A stretch of DNA of 64,000 nt from Salinibaculum litoreum (GCA_009789175.1 CP046866.1:2170001-2234000); one strand, 5' to 3'; numbered from the stretch's first letter, positions 16,834-26,043 are shown. A program made the numbers and translations. Notes: generated by a model from the sequence alone, not told the origin.

Positions 16834-17346
16834 TCACAATGGCGTCCCGCCGCGAGTGCCCTCGCTCCCCTGGCTGGCACTGCTGAGCAGGTCGGCGACC
16901 GGCGACTCGTACTCGTAGCCGGGGACGACCCCCTCGACGTAGGTCCCCTCGACGTACTCCACGAACGTCTTGGCGATGTCGGCGGCGCGGTCGGCGTTGC
17001 CCCACTCGAAGCCGAAGGTGACGTAGACATCCTCGCCGTCTCGTTCCACGTCGAAGGTGTCCAGTTCCACGTCGGCCCGCGTCGCTTTGGGGGCGTCTTC
17101 GAGTCGGCGCTCCAGCGTCTCGAACCACCCGTCTTCGACGGCCTCGCCGACATCGTCTGCGGCCGCGGCATCGAGCGTCGGGACGCGAACGGTCACGGTG
17201 TACGCTGAGAAGTAGTCCGGGCCGTCGACGGCCGTCACGCGACCCTCGAAAACGGATGTCTCCACGAAATATGCATCGCCCTCGTGCTCGTAGGCGTCGT
17301 GGTGCTCGAAGGCCCGCTCGACGCTCTCCGGTAGCTCGTCAGTCAT
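16834..17346 (-). CDS. conserved haloarchaeal acidic protein (DUF5813-like)
   Basis: 170 residues, soluble and acidic, no signal or membrane segment. Recognisable pieces are ESVERAFEHHDAYEHEGDAY, VRVPTLDAAAADDVGEAVED, and TFGFEWGNADRAADIAKTFV leading to YVEGVVPGYEYE. I believe this is the haloarchaeal DUF5813 family; function is unknown. It lies downstream of tRNA-Leu on the same strand, 41 nt from its 3' end. Confidence 0.7.
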   Translation of the reverse strand: MTDELPESVERAFEHHDAYEHEGDAYFVETSVFEGRVTAVDGPDYFSAYTVTVRVPTLDAAAADDVGEAVEDGWFETLERRLEDAPKATRADVELDTFDVERDGEDVYVTFGFEWGNADRAADIAKTFVEYVEGTYVEGVVPGYEYESPVADLLSSASQGSEGTRGGTPL

Positions 17347-17371
17347 TGCACTGTCGTACGCGGGGCAATCG

Positions 17372-17378
17372 CAAAAAC
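17372..17378 (-). terminator. T-run downstream of tRNA-Leu
   Basis: On the minus strand a run of five T (within GCGTTTTTGC) follows the tRNA 3' end by about 10 nt, a normal archaeal RNA polymerase stop. It also lies in the leader region of the DUF5813-like gene. Confidence 0.4.
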
Positions 17379-17387
17379 GCGTCGAGA

Positions 17388-17470
17388 TGAGGGGACGGGG
17401 GTTCGAACCCCGGAACTCCTACGAGACGGGTTCTTAAGACCCGCGCCGTTGACCACTTGGCTACCCCCTC
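17388..17470 (-). tRNA. tRNA-Leu(TAA)
   Basis: 83 nt, read on the minus strand. Acceptor stem GAGGGGG/TCCCCTC (one G-U pair) with discriminator A; anticodon stem CGGGT/ACCCG closing the 7-nt loop CTTAAGA, anticodon TAA; long variable arm (class II tRNA, as for Leu); T stem CGGGG/CCCCG with loop TTCGAAC. No intron is visible and CCA is not encoded. It reads UUA codons, which are rare in this GC-rich genome. Confidence 0.95.
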
Positions 17471-17522
17471 TCGCACACCTGTAGACGGCCGGGACCCTTA
17501 CCGCTTTTCGATTCCGGACCGC

Positions 17523-17861
17523 TCACCAGTCGACCGAGACAGTGCCGTCGCCCTCCGGGTCGGGCGCGAGCTCCTCGCCGGTCTCCCGGTCGATAACGTG
17601 GATGACGCCCCGGTCTTTCTTCGCCGGGCAGACCGCCGCTGCCTCGATGTTGTGTTCGAGGTCGGCCTCGTCGATGAAATACGCGTTGGGGGCAGCGATG
17701 CCGGTCGAGAGGTCAAGTTCCCAGTTCCCGGAGACTTCGGCGCACTTGCCTGCGCCGATACATTTGTTGGCCTCGAAGATGACCTTGTACGGCTTCTCGG
17801 CGACCGGTGGGGCATCCTGTTCACCGACCTCGGCGGGGTCGACTGGGGCGTCCTCTGGCAT
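17523..17861 (-). CDS. single-cluster 3Fe-4S-type ferredoxin
   Basis: 112 residues. Three cysteines only: Cys34 and Cys40 in CIGAGKC and Cys78 in VCPAKKDRGVIHV, i.e. C-x5-C ... C-P. This is the pattern of 3Fe-4S ferredoxins, in which the second cysteine of a 4Fe-4S site is replaced (here by Ala or Gly). Such ferredoxins often donate electrons to cytochromes P450. The N-terminal 20 residues are an acidic Pro-rich tail. The only P450 in the window is at 4956-6275, so a partnership is possible but unproven. Next to the cyclophilin gene on the same strand. Confidence 0.85.
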   Translation of the reverse strand: MPEDAPVDPAEVGEQDAPPVAEKPYKVIFEANKCIGAGKCAEVSGNWELDLSTGIAAPNAYFIDEADLEHNIEAAAVCPAKKDRGVIHVIDRETGEELAPDPEGDGTVSVDW

Positions 17862-17902
17862 ACCTGCCGGTACCGGCGGCTGCGGCTTCGGCTTGTCGGT
17901 CC

Positions 17903-18451
17903 TCAGTCGTGAATCTCGACCGATTCCAGCGTAATCGGCGTCGTCGGTCGGTCGTGCATGTCGGTGCTGGCGTTGCCGATGGCCTCAACGACATCCATAC
18001 CGTCGGTTACCTCACCGAAGACGGCGTGTTTGCCGTCGAGGTGTGGCTGGGCGTCCAGCGTGATGAAAAACTGCGAGCCGTTCGTGTCCGGCCCGGAGTT
18101 GGCCATCGAGAGGATGCCCGCGCTGTCGTGGGTGAGTTCGTCGTGGAACTCGTCGTCGAACTCGTAGCCGGGGCCGCCACGGCCGGTCCCGGTCGGGTCG
18201 CCGGTCTGGACCATGAAGTCCTCGATGACACGGTGGAACTCCACGCCGTCATACAGCGGGTCGACGCGCTTCTCGCCGGTCTCCGGGTCCTCCCAGGCAC
18301 CACTGCCGGGCGCAATCTCGGTCCCCTCGTAGTCGTCGGCACCCGCTGCCAGCCCGACGAAGTTCTCGACGGTCCGTGGTGCTCGCTCCTCGAACAGTTG
18401 AACCTCGATGTCGCCTTCGGAGGTCTGCAGTGTCGCAGTCAGGTCGCTCAT
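17903..18451 (-). CDS. peptidyl-prolyl cis-trans isomerase, cyclophilin type
   Basis: 182 residues, cytoplasmic (no signal). The cyclophilin core residues are present: FHRVIEDFMVQTGDPTGTGRGGPGY (catalytic Arg, Phe, Gln), ILSMANSGPDTNGSQFFIT, and LDGKHAVFGEVTDGMDVV. Assists folding by proline isomerisation. Compared with short bacterial forms it carries an insertion after EERAPRTVENF (GAWEDPETGEKRVDP), common in haloarchaea. The start at 18451 (MSDLTATLQT) is preferred over a longer frame with no family similarity. Confidence 0.92.
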   Translation of the reverse strand: MSDLTATLQTSEGDIEVQLFEERAPRTVENFVGLAAGADDYEGTEIAPGSGAWEDPETGEKRVDPLYDGVEFHRVIEDFMVQTGDPTGTGRGGPGYEFDDEFHDELTHDSAGILSMANSGPDTNGSQFFITLDAQPHLDGKHAVFGEVTDGMDVVEAIGNASTDMHDRPTTPITLESVEIHD

Positions 18452-18497
18452 GTCTCGGGTGACGACGCCGGCGGGGAAAACGTTGGTGGTCACCGCA

Positions 18498-19781
18498 TTA
18501 GGGGAAGCGTTCGTCGCGTTTCGTCCGGAGCCGGTCCGCCCAGTCAGCCAGCGCGTCAGCGTCCCCAGCACGGTACTGCACAGCGAGACGGCGGGCCCGG
18601 ACGAGCTGGTCGACCGCCGTATCGTAGCGGTCCCGCGCCTGGTCGGGGTTGCCAGACATGGCGTCTTCGTCGCCGTCGTCTTCCAGTCCGGCAGCCACGG
18701 CACGACGCAACCGGACGATGACGGCGACGACCCACTCGATTTGCAGTCGGAGGGCGTCGGCATCCCCGTCGAAGTCGGCATCGGTCCCCCAGGCTGCGTC
18801 AAGCGCGTCACGATAGTGGTCGAGTGCCTCTTCCCAGGCGCTGATGGCAGCCTCGGGTGAATCGGTCGCCTGTGCACGCTCACGAGCATGCTCGGCCAAT
18901 CTCAGCGGGCGCGCTTCGAGAATCTCCAGTTGCTCGTCGAGGGCCGACAGCGAGGACTGAATCTCGCCGGCCCGTGAAAAGCCCTCCTCGATGGCGAGAA
19001 CGAGTGCCGCTTCGAGGTGCTCGCGGGCACGCGCCAGCATCCGGTAGGCCTCATCGTACTCCAGCGAGCCGCTGTCATCGAGACGGTCGGCCACCGCATC
19101 AAGCAGTTGCTCACCCTGGTCAGCACGGGCGTCCATCCAGTGTTCGGCCAGTTCCCGCTGGACACGCTCGTGGCGCTCCGCAAGCGACGACTGGAACGGC
19201 TGTGGTGTCTCGTCGCGTCGCTGTTTCGCCGTCGTCAGGTTCTCACGGGCGGACCTGCGGGCGTCGCGTGCGGCGTCCATATCGCCGTCGGCGACGTGGC
19301 CGGGTATCATCGAGATATGCTGGCGGGCGTCCTGCAGGGCAGCGACGACGCGTTGCCAGGCGTTGGACCCCCTGGTAGCAAAGTCGGCAGCACGTGTCGC
19401 CATCTCGCCATCGGTGGGCTGGAAGGAGAACGTGCCCCGACCCCACACCGTCACCGACAGCGTTGTCGAGAGAATGCCACTGTCGACCTCGATGTCTTTG
19501 AGGTCCGTGTAGGGTACGTCTGCCGTCTCTATCCCCGATGGCGTGTCGAGGACGAAAACGAGCTTCCGGTCGGTCACGGCCAGCAACAGCCCCCCGTCGT
19601 CGCCACCCTTTTCGTGCGTTGTATCGCCCTGTTCGTGCGTGAGCGTGCCGCCGCTGACGAGTTGATATTCGAGGTGCTCGCCATCAGCAAGTCGCGACGC
19701 CAACGCATCCACCATCCGCTGTTTCGTCGGCCGGTCCTCACCCAGCAGCCTGGACCAGAGTGTTCCACCCTCCTGTGACAT
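18498..19781 (-). CDS. PH-like domain and coiled-coil protein
   Basis: 427 residues, acidic, soluble. Residues about 35-145 look like a bacterial-type PH/YokE-like beta domain (LADGEHLEYQLVSGGTLTHE, LLLAVTDRKLVFVLDT, DLKDIEVDSGILSTTLSVTV, GTFSFQPTDG). From about 160 to the end it is helical with long heptads and many Arg, Glu and Ala. I do not recognise a function. PH-like domains often bind lipids or proteins, so a membrane-periphery scaffold is conceivable. A strong AT-rich promoter (CAAATTTAAATA and ATAAGTG on the plus strand) lies within 70 nt upstream. Confidence 0.65.
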   Translation of the reverse strand: MSQEGGTLWSRLLGEDRPTKQRMVDALASRLADGEHLEYQLVSGGTLTHEQGDTTHEKGGDDGGLLLAVTDRKLVFVLDTPSGIETADVPYTDLKDIEVDSGILSTTLSVTVWGRGTFSFQPTDGEMATRAADFATRGSNAWQRVVAALQDARQHISMIPGHVADGDMDAARDARRSARENLTTAKQRRDETPQPFQSSLAERHERVQRELAEHWMDARADQGEQLLDAVADRLDDSGSLEYDEAYRMLARAREHLEAALVLAIEEGFSRAGEIQSSLSALDEQLEILEARPLRLAEHARERAQATDSPEAAISAWEEALDHYRDALDAAWGTDADFDGDADALRLQIEWVVAVIVRLRRAVAAGLEDDGDEDAMSGNPDQARDRYDTAVDQLVRARRLAVQYRAGDADALADWADRLRTKRDERFP

Positions 19782-19934
19782 CTGTTTTCCTTTGCTCGGG
19801 AATCGGACGGACGAGGAATAAGTGTTCCCCGATTTTCAAATTTAAATACTGATAATCAGCGGGGTAGAGCGGGCCTCAGTGCGTTTTGCAGGGAATCTCT
19901 CTCGAAGGTATCGGCTGGAGGAACACCCGCCGGG

Positions 19935-20915
19935 TCAGTACTCCACCACCGAGTCCCGCGTCCAGAACTCACTGGATTTCTCCAGTTTCGGCACCCACGT
20001 CTGTTCGTCACGGGCCAACATTGCCACGCGGGAGGGTTCGACCTCCTTGAGCGTGTCGTGCGCGGGGAGATACTCGCGCATCTCGCGGGCGAAATCGAGT
20101 ACCTCCTCGTGGTCGGGCATCGAGTTACGGTCGAGGCGGCCCCGGGAGTGGCCCACGTGCATGTACGCTTTGAGTTCGACGAAATCGGCGTCGGCGCGGT
20201 CACACATCGCCGCGTACCACTCGGGGTGGTGCATGTTGTGGCCCTTCGTGAGCGTCGTCCGGATGACGGTTCGGGTCTCGTCTTTCGCCGCGAGGACATC
20301 CAGCGTCTCGATGAGGCTGTCCCAGGCGTCGTCTTCGACGGCTTTGACCGTCGAGTCGAAGGTTCCCCGGTCGGGTGCGTCTACGGAGACGTACAACTGT
20401 GTGGGGTCACACTCGGCCAGCACCTCGGGGTTGGTGCCATTGGAGACCAGGAAAGTCGTGATGTCCCGGTCGTGGAACTCCTCGATGAGTTCCGGCAGAT
20501 AGGGATAGAGAGTGGGTTCGCCGTCCAGTGAGATAGCCACGTGGCGGGGCTCCATCGCCTCCTCGAAGCGTTCCCGTGGCACCTTGTCGTTGCCCCCGAA
20601 GCCGGAGAGCAACTTGGTCTGTAATTCGACGGAGGCATCAGCGACCGCTTCGGGGTCGTCCCACTCCACGTCACCGAGTTCATATGCGTGGCCCTGGTGG
20701 TCCCGCCAGCAGAAGACACACCGCTCGTTGCACTTGACGACCGGCGTCATCTGGATACAGCGGTGGGACTCGATACCGTAGAAGATGTACTTGTAGCACT
20801 TCCCTTCCCCGCGCAGGGCGTTTTTCGTCCAGCCACACGTCTGGGTGGCCGTGTGGTTCTCGCTGTGGTAGGTGGGGTTGTCGACCTGTTTCGGTCCCCC
20901 ATCCGAGTCGCTCAT
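19935..20915 (-). CDS. taw1: tRNA 4-demethylwyosine synthase (Taw1)
   Basis: Radical-SAM enzyme that converts m1G37 of tRNA-Phe to 4-demethylwyosine using pyruvate. 326 residues. Two cluster-binding sets: Cys27, Cys40 and Cys53 for the auxiliary cluster, and Cys62, Cys66 and Cys69 (KCNERCVFC) for the radical-SAM cluster. AISLDGEPTLYPYLPELI, VSNGTNPEVL, YVSVDAPD and KAYMHVGHSRGRL are family-typical. The start at 20915 (MSDSDGG) is used because the longer frame to 21071 runs into the neighbouring oxidase gene. It follows that gene on the same strand after 44 nt. Confidence 0.94.
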   Translation of the reverse strand: MSDSDGGPKQVDNPTYHSENHTATQTCGWTKNALRGEGKCYKYIFYGIESHRCIQMTPVVKCNERCVFCWRDHQGHAYELGDVEWDDPEAVADASVELQTKLLSGFGGNDKVPRERFEEAMEPRHVAISLDGEPTLYPYLPELIEEFHDRDITTFLVSNGTNPEVLAECDPTQLYVSVDAPDRGTFDSTVKAVEDDAWDSLIETLDVLAAKDETRTVIRTTLTKGHNMHHPEWYAAMCDRADADFVELKAYMHVGHSRGRLDRNSMPDHEEVLDFAREMREYLPAHDTLKEVEPSRVAMLARDEQTWVPKLEKSSEFWTRDSVVEY

Positions 20916-20959
20916 TGGGCAGGTGTCGACGGTCCAGCGGCAAAAACCCCCTGCTGTTA

Positions 20960-22144
20960 CTATAGGTCGCGCTCGTGGCGCAGCGCCGACTGGTCGATGG
21001 CGGTCACGTCGTCGATGCCGGCCAGCCCCATCGTCAAATCGAGGTCCGCCAGCATGTTCCGGAGCACCCACTCGACACCCGCCTGGCCGCCCATCGCCAG
21101 CCCGTAGGCGAAGGGTCGACCCAGCAAGACGGTGTCAGCCCCGAGTGCGAGCGCTTTGAACGCGTCCGACCCACGACGGACGCCGCTGTCGAAGGTGATG
21201 GGAACCTCGCCGTCGACTTCCTCGGCGACGGCGGGCAAGGCCTCGATTGCGGAGATGGACCCGTCGACTTGCCGACCGCCGTGTGTGGAGACGCCGATGG
21301 CATCAGCGCCGTGCTCGATGGCGAGGCGGGCGTCATCGGGGTGAAGCACGCCCTTGATGAGAATCGGGAGGTCGGTGTGTTCCCGGACGAAAGAGAGATC
21401 CTCCCAGGTGAGCGACTCGTCGCCGAAGATTTCCAAGAAGAGGTCCACAGCCGCCTCCATATCCTCCTCGGGTGGCTCGTCGAGGCGGTCCCGGAAAGCG
21501 GGGTCCGAGAGGTAGTTGGCGATGCCCTCGCCTTCGAGGAACGGGTAGTAGCCACGCTCGATGAGGCGTTCCCGCCAGCCAAGCGTGGGCGCGTCGACGG
21601 TGAGGACGATGGCGTCGTAGCCCGCGTCCTCGGCGCGGTCGAGAAAGCTCCGGGCCACGTCGCGGTCGGAACTCCAGTAGAACTGGAACCACTTCGGCGT
21701 CTCGCCGAGTTCCTCGGCAGCGTCTTCCATCGATGTCGAGGACAGCGAGCTAAGGATGAAAGGCACGTCCAGTTCCCGGCAGGCACCCGTGGTGGCCAGT
21801 TCGGCCTCCTCGTGCAGCAGCGACTGGACACCCAGCGGTGTAATCATCAGCGGGAACGCGTGGGTGCGACCGAGCAGGTCGACGGAGAGGTCGCGGTCGG
21901 CGACCCCGCGCAGCATGCGGGGGATGATGCGGTACCGCGAGAAGTCCTTGTTGCGCTCGAAGGTCTCCTCGCCGCCGGAGCCACCGTGGACGTACGCCCG
22001 TGCGTTCTCGTCCATGTTCTCCCAGGCCGCCTCGCGTATCTCGTCGAATCTGGTCGGAAAGTCGGGCATCTCGCCGTCGTACATCCCGCGCCGGTAGATT
22101 TCACGCACGCGACGGTTGCCAAACTGTGGGGCTTCCTCGGACAT
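20960..22144 (-). CDS. FMN-dependent alpha-hydroxy-acid oxidase
   Basis: 394 residues. Member of the lactate oxidase / lactate 2-monooxygenase / glycolate oxidase family (TIM barrel, FMN). [34 protein letters not shown], and [19 protein letters not shown] are present. The catalytic His is in [12 protein letters not shown] (usually SNHGGRQ), and the FMN phosphate loop is [26 protein letters not shown]. The extra 40-residue segment around 200-240 is typical of the lactate-2-monooxygenase-like branch. Substrate is most likely L-lactate or another 2-hydroxy acid; the product (pyruvate with H2O2, or acetate) cannot be told. It precedes taw1. Confidence 0.87.
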   Translation of the reverse strand: MSEEAPQFGNRRVREIYRRGMYDGEMPDFPTRFDEIREAAWENMDENARAYVHGGSGGEETFERNKDFSRYRIIPRMLRGVADRDLSVDLLGRTHAFPLMITPLGVQSLLHEEAELATTGACRELDVPFILSSLSSTSMEDAAEELGETPKWFQFYWSSDRDVARSFLDRAEDAGYDAIVLTVDAPTLGWRERLIERGYYPFLEGEGIANYLSDPAFRDRLDEPPEEDMEAAVDLFLEIFGDESLTWEDLSFVREHTDLPILIKGVLHPDDARLAIEHGADAIGVSTHGGRQVDGSISAIEALPAVAEEVDGEVPITFDSGVRRGSDAFKALALGADTVLLGRPFAYGLAMGGQAGVEWVLRNMLADLDLTMGLAGIDDVTAIDQSALRHERDL

Positions 22145-22333
22145 GTGGTATCTTCACACCCTTGGGCGGGAGGTGTCAAAAACATCTTGCACAGGCAGGC
22201 ACCACGGCGTGGGACAGGCCAGGTGTGTGTCCCGCCAGCAGTTGCCAAGTACGGCAGTGGGTCTGACTGTGAAGCCAGGTCTGCACGGACCGAACCCGAT
22301 ACCCCTAAACCGGGCGCTGGGGAATGGACCGGT

Positions 22334-24091
22334 ATGTTCCTCGCGATGCGCGCGGAGGTCGAGGACGCCTTGGAGGAGGCGCTGACGAGCCTCGACTTCC
22401 CGACCGACGACCTCGGTATCGAGACCCCACCCGACGATGTCGACGCCGTACTGGCCTCCAGCGTGGCCTATCGGCTGGCTGGCGAGGCCGGCATGGCCCC
22501 GCCACAGGTCGCCGGCACCGTCGCCGACGAAATCGACGAGACGGCGCTGACCTACATCGAGACGGTCGAGACGCAGGGCCCCTATCTGAACTTCCTCCCC
22601 AGCGAGCAGTACTTCGCGGAGACGCTCGACACCGCACAGAGCGATACCTACGGCCAGCTTTCGGACCGCGAGACGAGCGTCGTCATCGAGCACACAAGCG
22701 CCAACCCGACTGGACCGGTCCACGTCGGCCGGGCGCGCAACCCCATCGTCGGCGACGCACTCGCCCGCGTGCTGGAGTATGCCGGCTACGACGTGGACCG
22801 ACACTACTACGTCAACGACGCCGGCCGACAGATTGCCGTGTTCACCTGGGCCTACGAGACCTTCGAGGAGTCAGAGTTGCCCGAACCCGAACGCGACGCG
22901 GCGGAATACGAGATGGTCCGGTACTACCGCAAGGGGAACTCCTACCTGGAGGAAGCCGACGACGAGGCCGTCGAGGCGGCCGAAGCCGAGATTCAGACCA
23001 TCCTGCAGGGACTGGAAGACGGTGACGAGGAGACCTACGAACGGGTCGGCGAGGTCGTCGACACGGTGCTTGGCGGCATGCGCGAAACCCTGGAACGGCT
23101 GCCCGCGGAGTTCGACGAGTTCGTCAAGGAGACCCGCTTCATGCGCGATGGGTCGACCGACGAGGTGGTCGACCGGCTCAAAGAACTTGACGAGGCCGTC
23201 TACGAGGAGGACGCCTGGCAACTCGATTTCGAGGACATCGAGAAGAACCTCGTCTTCCTGCGCGCGGACGGTACCTCGCTGTACACGACGCGTGACCTCG
23301 CCCATCACGAGTGGAAGTTCGACAACTACGACGAGGCGGTCACCGTGCTGGGCGAGGACCACAAACTCCAGGCCGAGCAGTTGAAAGAAACGCTCGAACT
23401 CCTGGGTCACGATACCGACCGGCTCTCGACAGTGCATTACTCCTGGGTCAACCTCCCCGAGGGTGGGATGTCGACCCGCGAGGGGACCGGTGTCATGCTC
23501 GATGACTTGCTCGATGAGTCTATCGACCGCGCCAGAGAGGAAGTCGAGGACCGCCTGGGCGAGCGGATTCGGGACGACGAGTTGACCGAAGAAGACATCG
23601 AACGCATCGCCCATCAGGTTGGCATCGGGGCGGTCCGTTACGACGTGGTGTCGAAACAGCCCACGAAAGGCATCACCTTCGAGTGGGAGCGTGCGCTGGA
23701 CTTCGAGGCCCAGTCCGCGCCCTACGTCCAGTACGTCCACGCCCGGGCCTGTGGGATTCTGGACGAGGCGAGTGCGGCCGGCCACGAGATTCCGACGGGC
23801 GAGGCCGTCGATGCGGACGCACTCACCGAACCCGAAGCCGAGGACCTGCTGCGCTCGATTGCAGCCTTCCCCGCGGTCATCGAGGAGGCCGCCGACGAAC
23901 GACGCCCCCACATCGTCGCCACCTACACGCGTGACTTCGCGGAGGCGTTCAACACATTCTACCGGGAATGTCCGGTACTGGACGCCGACGAGAAAACGCG
24001 GCAGGCACGGCTCGCGCTGGTCGCCGCCGCACAGACGACCATCGCGAACGCGCTCGACGCCATCGGAGTCGCCGCACCCGAGTCGATGTAA
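22334..24091 (+). CDS. argS: arginyl-tRNA synthetase
   Basis: Class I synthetase charging tRNA-Arg, 585 residues. HIGH-type motif HVGRARN follows [11 protein letters not shown]. The KMSKS region is [11 protein letters not shown], lacking the second lysine as is usual for ArgRS. The DALR anticodon-binding domain begins near residue 470 ([13 protein letters not shown]). The N-terminal additional domain (about 1-110) binds the tRNA elbow. The start at 22334 gives the family N-terminus [17 protein letters not shown]. The frame remains open for 453 more codons upstream, but that part is antisense to the hydroxy-acid oxidase gene and is not protein-coding. Confidence 0.95.
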   Translation: MFLAMRAEVEDALEEALTSLDFPTDDLGIETPPDDVDAVLASSVAYRLAGEAGMAPPQVAGTVADEIDETALTYIETVETQGPYLNFLPSEQYFAETLDTAQSDTYGQLSDRETSVVIEHTSANPTGPVHVGRARNPIVGDALARVLEYAGYDVDRHYYVNDAGRQIAVFTWAYETFEESELPEPERDAAEYEMVRYYRKGNSYLEEADDEAVEAAEAEIQTILQGLEDGDEETYERVGEVVDTVLGGMRETLERLPAEFDEFVKETRFMRDGSTDEVVDRLKELDEAVYEEDAWQLDFEDIEKNLVFLRADGTSLYTTRDLAHHEWKFDNYDEAVTVLGEDHKLQAEQLKETLELLGHDTDRLSTVHYSWVNLPEGGMSTREGTGVMLDDLLDESIDRAREEVEDRLGERIRDDELTEEDIERIAHQVGIGAVRYDVVSKQPTKGITFEWERALDFEAQSAPYVQYVHARACGILDEASAAGHEIPTGEAVDADALTEPEAEDLLRSIAAFPAVIEEAADERRPHIVATYTRDFAEAFNTFYRECPVLDADEKTRQARLALVAAAQTTIANALDAIGVAAPESM

Positions 24092-24115
24092 CGGCCCACG
24101 ACGCGAGGACGGGAG

Positions 24116-25039
24116 TCAGTAGCCGTCGTGCATCCACATCGAGGCCATATACGGCGCGTCGTCGTCTTCGGCTGGCGATTCTGCGGTGTCTTCGCTTGTC
24201 TCAGCAGCGTCTTCGTCGACATCGTTGTCCGCGTCACCGGCATCGTCACTTTCTTCGTCGGGTTCGTCCTCGCCGGCGGCGATGACGGGCGTGCCGTCGT
24301 CGTCGTACCACTCCTCGTAGAAGGCAGCCTCGACATCCGCCGGAGCGGCGTCAGCGAAGAAACCGTCGGCGAGGCAGTCTGCGACCCGGCCGTACCACAG
24401 CGCGGCCGAACTCCCGACGGCGTGGACCGTCAGCGGGGCCTGGCCGGTCGCCGCCGGGTCGTCGGGAACAGCCCCGAGCACCGGTACGCCGAGTTCGTCC
24501 CCGAGCGCGTAGAGGTCGGTCTCGGCGGTCGCCCGGGTGACGACTGCGCCGGTCACGTCGGCGTCCGCGCGGTCGGCAAGCGCCGCAGTCAGCGAGGCGT
24601 CGGCCACCGAAGCGTCCGCTGGTGTGGTCACCAGCAGTGTCTCGTCGGCGGCAGCCAGCGCCACCGTCGTCTGGTGGGACAGCCCTGCTCCCGTGTCGAC
24701 GAAGACGAGGTCGAAGGCGTCACGCAGCGAGTCGAACACGTCAGGTAGCCCGTCGGGGTCGGCCGCAGCGTAGGCGTCCAGCGAACTCTCCCCGGGAAGG
24801 ACCGTCACGTCACCGGCTGTCTCGACCAGCGCATCCCCCAACGAACCCTGGCCGGCCAGGACCGACTGGATACTCTCCGGGGACGCGAGGCCAAGCATCG
24901 TCCCGAGGTCACCCGTATCGAGGTCGGCATCGACGACGACGGTCCGGTGACCGAACTGCTCCATGGCGACAGCGAGGTTGACCGCCGTCGTCGTCCTGCC
25001 GACACCACCTTTCCCCCCAGCGATGACACAGACTGTCAT
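24116..25039 (-). CDS. MinD/ParA-family ATPase with altered P-loop and acidic tail
   Basis: 307 residues. Deviant Walker A KGGVGRTTT: signature Lys10 is present, but the phosphate-binding lysine is Arg15. Walker B-like VDADLDTGDLG and VDTGAGLSHQT are intact. The last about 70 residues are a Glu/Asp/Ala tail ending MWMHDGY. Such ATPases place protein complexes at the membrane or poles; haloarchaeal MinD paralogues act in archaellum and chemosensory placement. It follows the minD gene at 25154-25963 on the same strand with its own TATA box, and looks like a duplicate. Reduced ATPase activity is a possible consequence of the Arg. Confidence 0.85.
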   Translation of the reverse strand: MTVCVIAGGKGGVGRTTTAVNLAVAMEQFGHRTVVVDADLDTGDLGTMLGLASPESIQSVLAGQGSLGDALVETAGDVTVLPGESSLDAYAAADPDGLPDVFDSLRDAFDLVFVDTGAGLSHQTTVALAAADETLLVTTPADASVADASLTAALADRADADVTGAVVTRATAETDLYALGDELGVPVLGAVPDDPAATGQAPLTVHAVGSSAALWYGRVADCLADGFFADAAPADVEAAFYEEWYDDDGTPVIAAGEDEPDEESDDAGDADNDVDEDAAETSEDTAESPAEDDDAPYMASMWMHDGY

Positions 25040-25063
25040 AGACCCCTGTGGGCCGTACCGACT

Positions 25064-25070
25064 GATAAAT
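25064..25070 (-). promoter_or_regulatory. TATA box of the second MinD gene
   Basis: ATTTATC on the minus strand is centred 27-28 nt before the ATG at 25039. This supports that start (leaderless) over a longer frame. Confidence 0.55.
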
Positions 25071-25153
25071 GAAACTGCCAGTTCTTCGGCAGACGGTGAG
25101 AACGTATCGCCGAGTGGCAAAAGCTGCCGGATTGTTGCACCAGAGCCGGAACG

Positions 25154-25963
25154 TTATCCGAAGAAACCGAACCGACTGCCGGAGCTTTCGGCGTCTTCTT
25201 CGACTTCGTCGTCGTCCTCAACGAACCACTCCTGGTCGAGAACGAGGTCGGCCGATGTGGGGTCGATGCCTTCGAAGAAGACACGTTCGAGGACCCCGGT
25301 GAGCTGGCGATACGCGTCGGCGGCCTCGCTGTCGGGGGAGTTCAACACGAGCGGCTCGTTCTCGGTGGCTTCGAGGTCGACCGGAATCACGCCCAGCGTC
25401 GGGAAGTCGAACTCCTCGTCGATGCTCTCGACATCGGTGTTGCGGGTAACCCGGCAGACGAGTCCGCCGAGAATCTGCCCGTCGACACGACCCGACAGCT
25501 GTGCGGTCTTGACGGTGTCTGCGACAGCCACGTCGTCGGGCGTCGTGACGAGCAGGATGCCGTCGGCCAGTCCCAGAGGCACCGTCGTCTCGTGGGACAG
25601 CCCTGCCCCGGTGTCGACGAGGACTACGTCGTAGGCATTGCGAAGCGTCTTGATAACTTTACGTAGTTTGGCGGGGTCGGCCTCTGCGAATGCTTCGAGG
25701 CTCTGTTCGCCGGGAATGACGGTCATCCCGCTGGGCGCGTCAGTCAGCCCGTCACTGACGGTCGCGTTGCCCGCGAGAATCTCGTGGAGACTACTGTCGT
25801 ACTCGATGCCCAGCATTTCCCCGAGGTTTGCCATCCCAAGGTCGGCGTCGACGACTGCGGTATCGTAGCCGCTCTCTTCGAGTGCGGCCGCAACGTTGAC
25901 CGCCGTCGTCGTCTTGCCGACACCACCTTTCCCGCCCGCGATAGTACAGACGTACCCGGCCAT
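25154..25963 (-). CDS. minD: MinD/ParA-family cell-positioning ATPase
   Basis: 269 residues. Complete deviant Walker A (AGGKGGVGKTTTAVN), VDADLGMANLGEMLG, VLVDTGAGLSHETTV, and a short acidic tail ending SGSRFGFFG in place of the usual amphipathic membrane-targeting helix. MinD-family ATPases position complexes at the cell pole or divide cells; haloarchaeal MinD paralogues have been implicated in archaellum and chemosensory placement. The start at 25963 (MAGYVCT) is favoured over 25978 because the TATA box at 25990-25998 would then give a nearly leaderless mRNA. It diverges from the release factor gene. Confidence 0.88.
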   Translation of the reverse strand: MAGYVCTIAGGKGGVGKTTTAVNVAAALEESGYDTAVVDADLGMANLGEMLGIEYDSSLHEILAGNATVSDGLTDAPSGMTVIPGEQSLEAFAEADPAKLRKVIKTLRNAYDVVLVDTGAGLSHETTVPLGLADGILLVTTPDDVAVADTVKTAQLSGRVDGQILGGLVCRVTRNTDVESIDEEFDFPTLGVIPVDLEATENEPLVLNSPDSEAADAYRQLTGVLERVFFEGIDPTSADLVLDQEWFVEDDDEVEEDAESSGSRFGFFG

Positions 25964-25989
25964 CGTTTCTAGGCCCATAGACGGGGAGT

Positions 25990-25998
25990 AATATAAAC
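25990..25998 (-). promoter_or_regulatory. TATA box of minD
   Basis: GTTTATATT on the minus strand, about 30 nt before the ATG at 25963. Used to choose between two in-frame ATGs five codons apart. Confidence 0.55.
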
Positions 25999-26036
25999 AG
26001 TCGGTTCCCCTTGTCAATTAGAGTGGACAACAATTC

Positions 26037-26043
26037 TATAAAT
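26037..26043 (+). promoter_or_regulatory. TATA box of the release factor gene
   Basis: TATAAAT would start transcription near 26065, leaving a leader of about 65 nt before the ATG at 26133. The open frame from 26079 would be inside this transcript, so the start remains slightly uncertain. Confidence 0.4.

Noticed and set aside
16608-17171. Minus-strand frame ending in Arg/Lys-rich tail over the hairpin region
   Set aside because: Most of it is another frame of the DUF5813-like gene; the rest is the hairpin sequence, whose repeats create the coded pattern.
17388-17470. tRNA-Leu as an integration site
   Set aside because: No partial duplication of the tRNA 3' end and no integrase next to it in the window.
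20975-22333. 453-codon open frame continuous with argS, upstream of its start
   Set aside because: It is antisense to the hydroxy-acid oxidase gene. Its codons are the complement of that gene, and the ArgRS N-terminus begins at 22334. GC-rich genomes keep antisense frames open.
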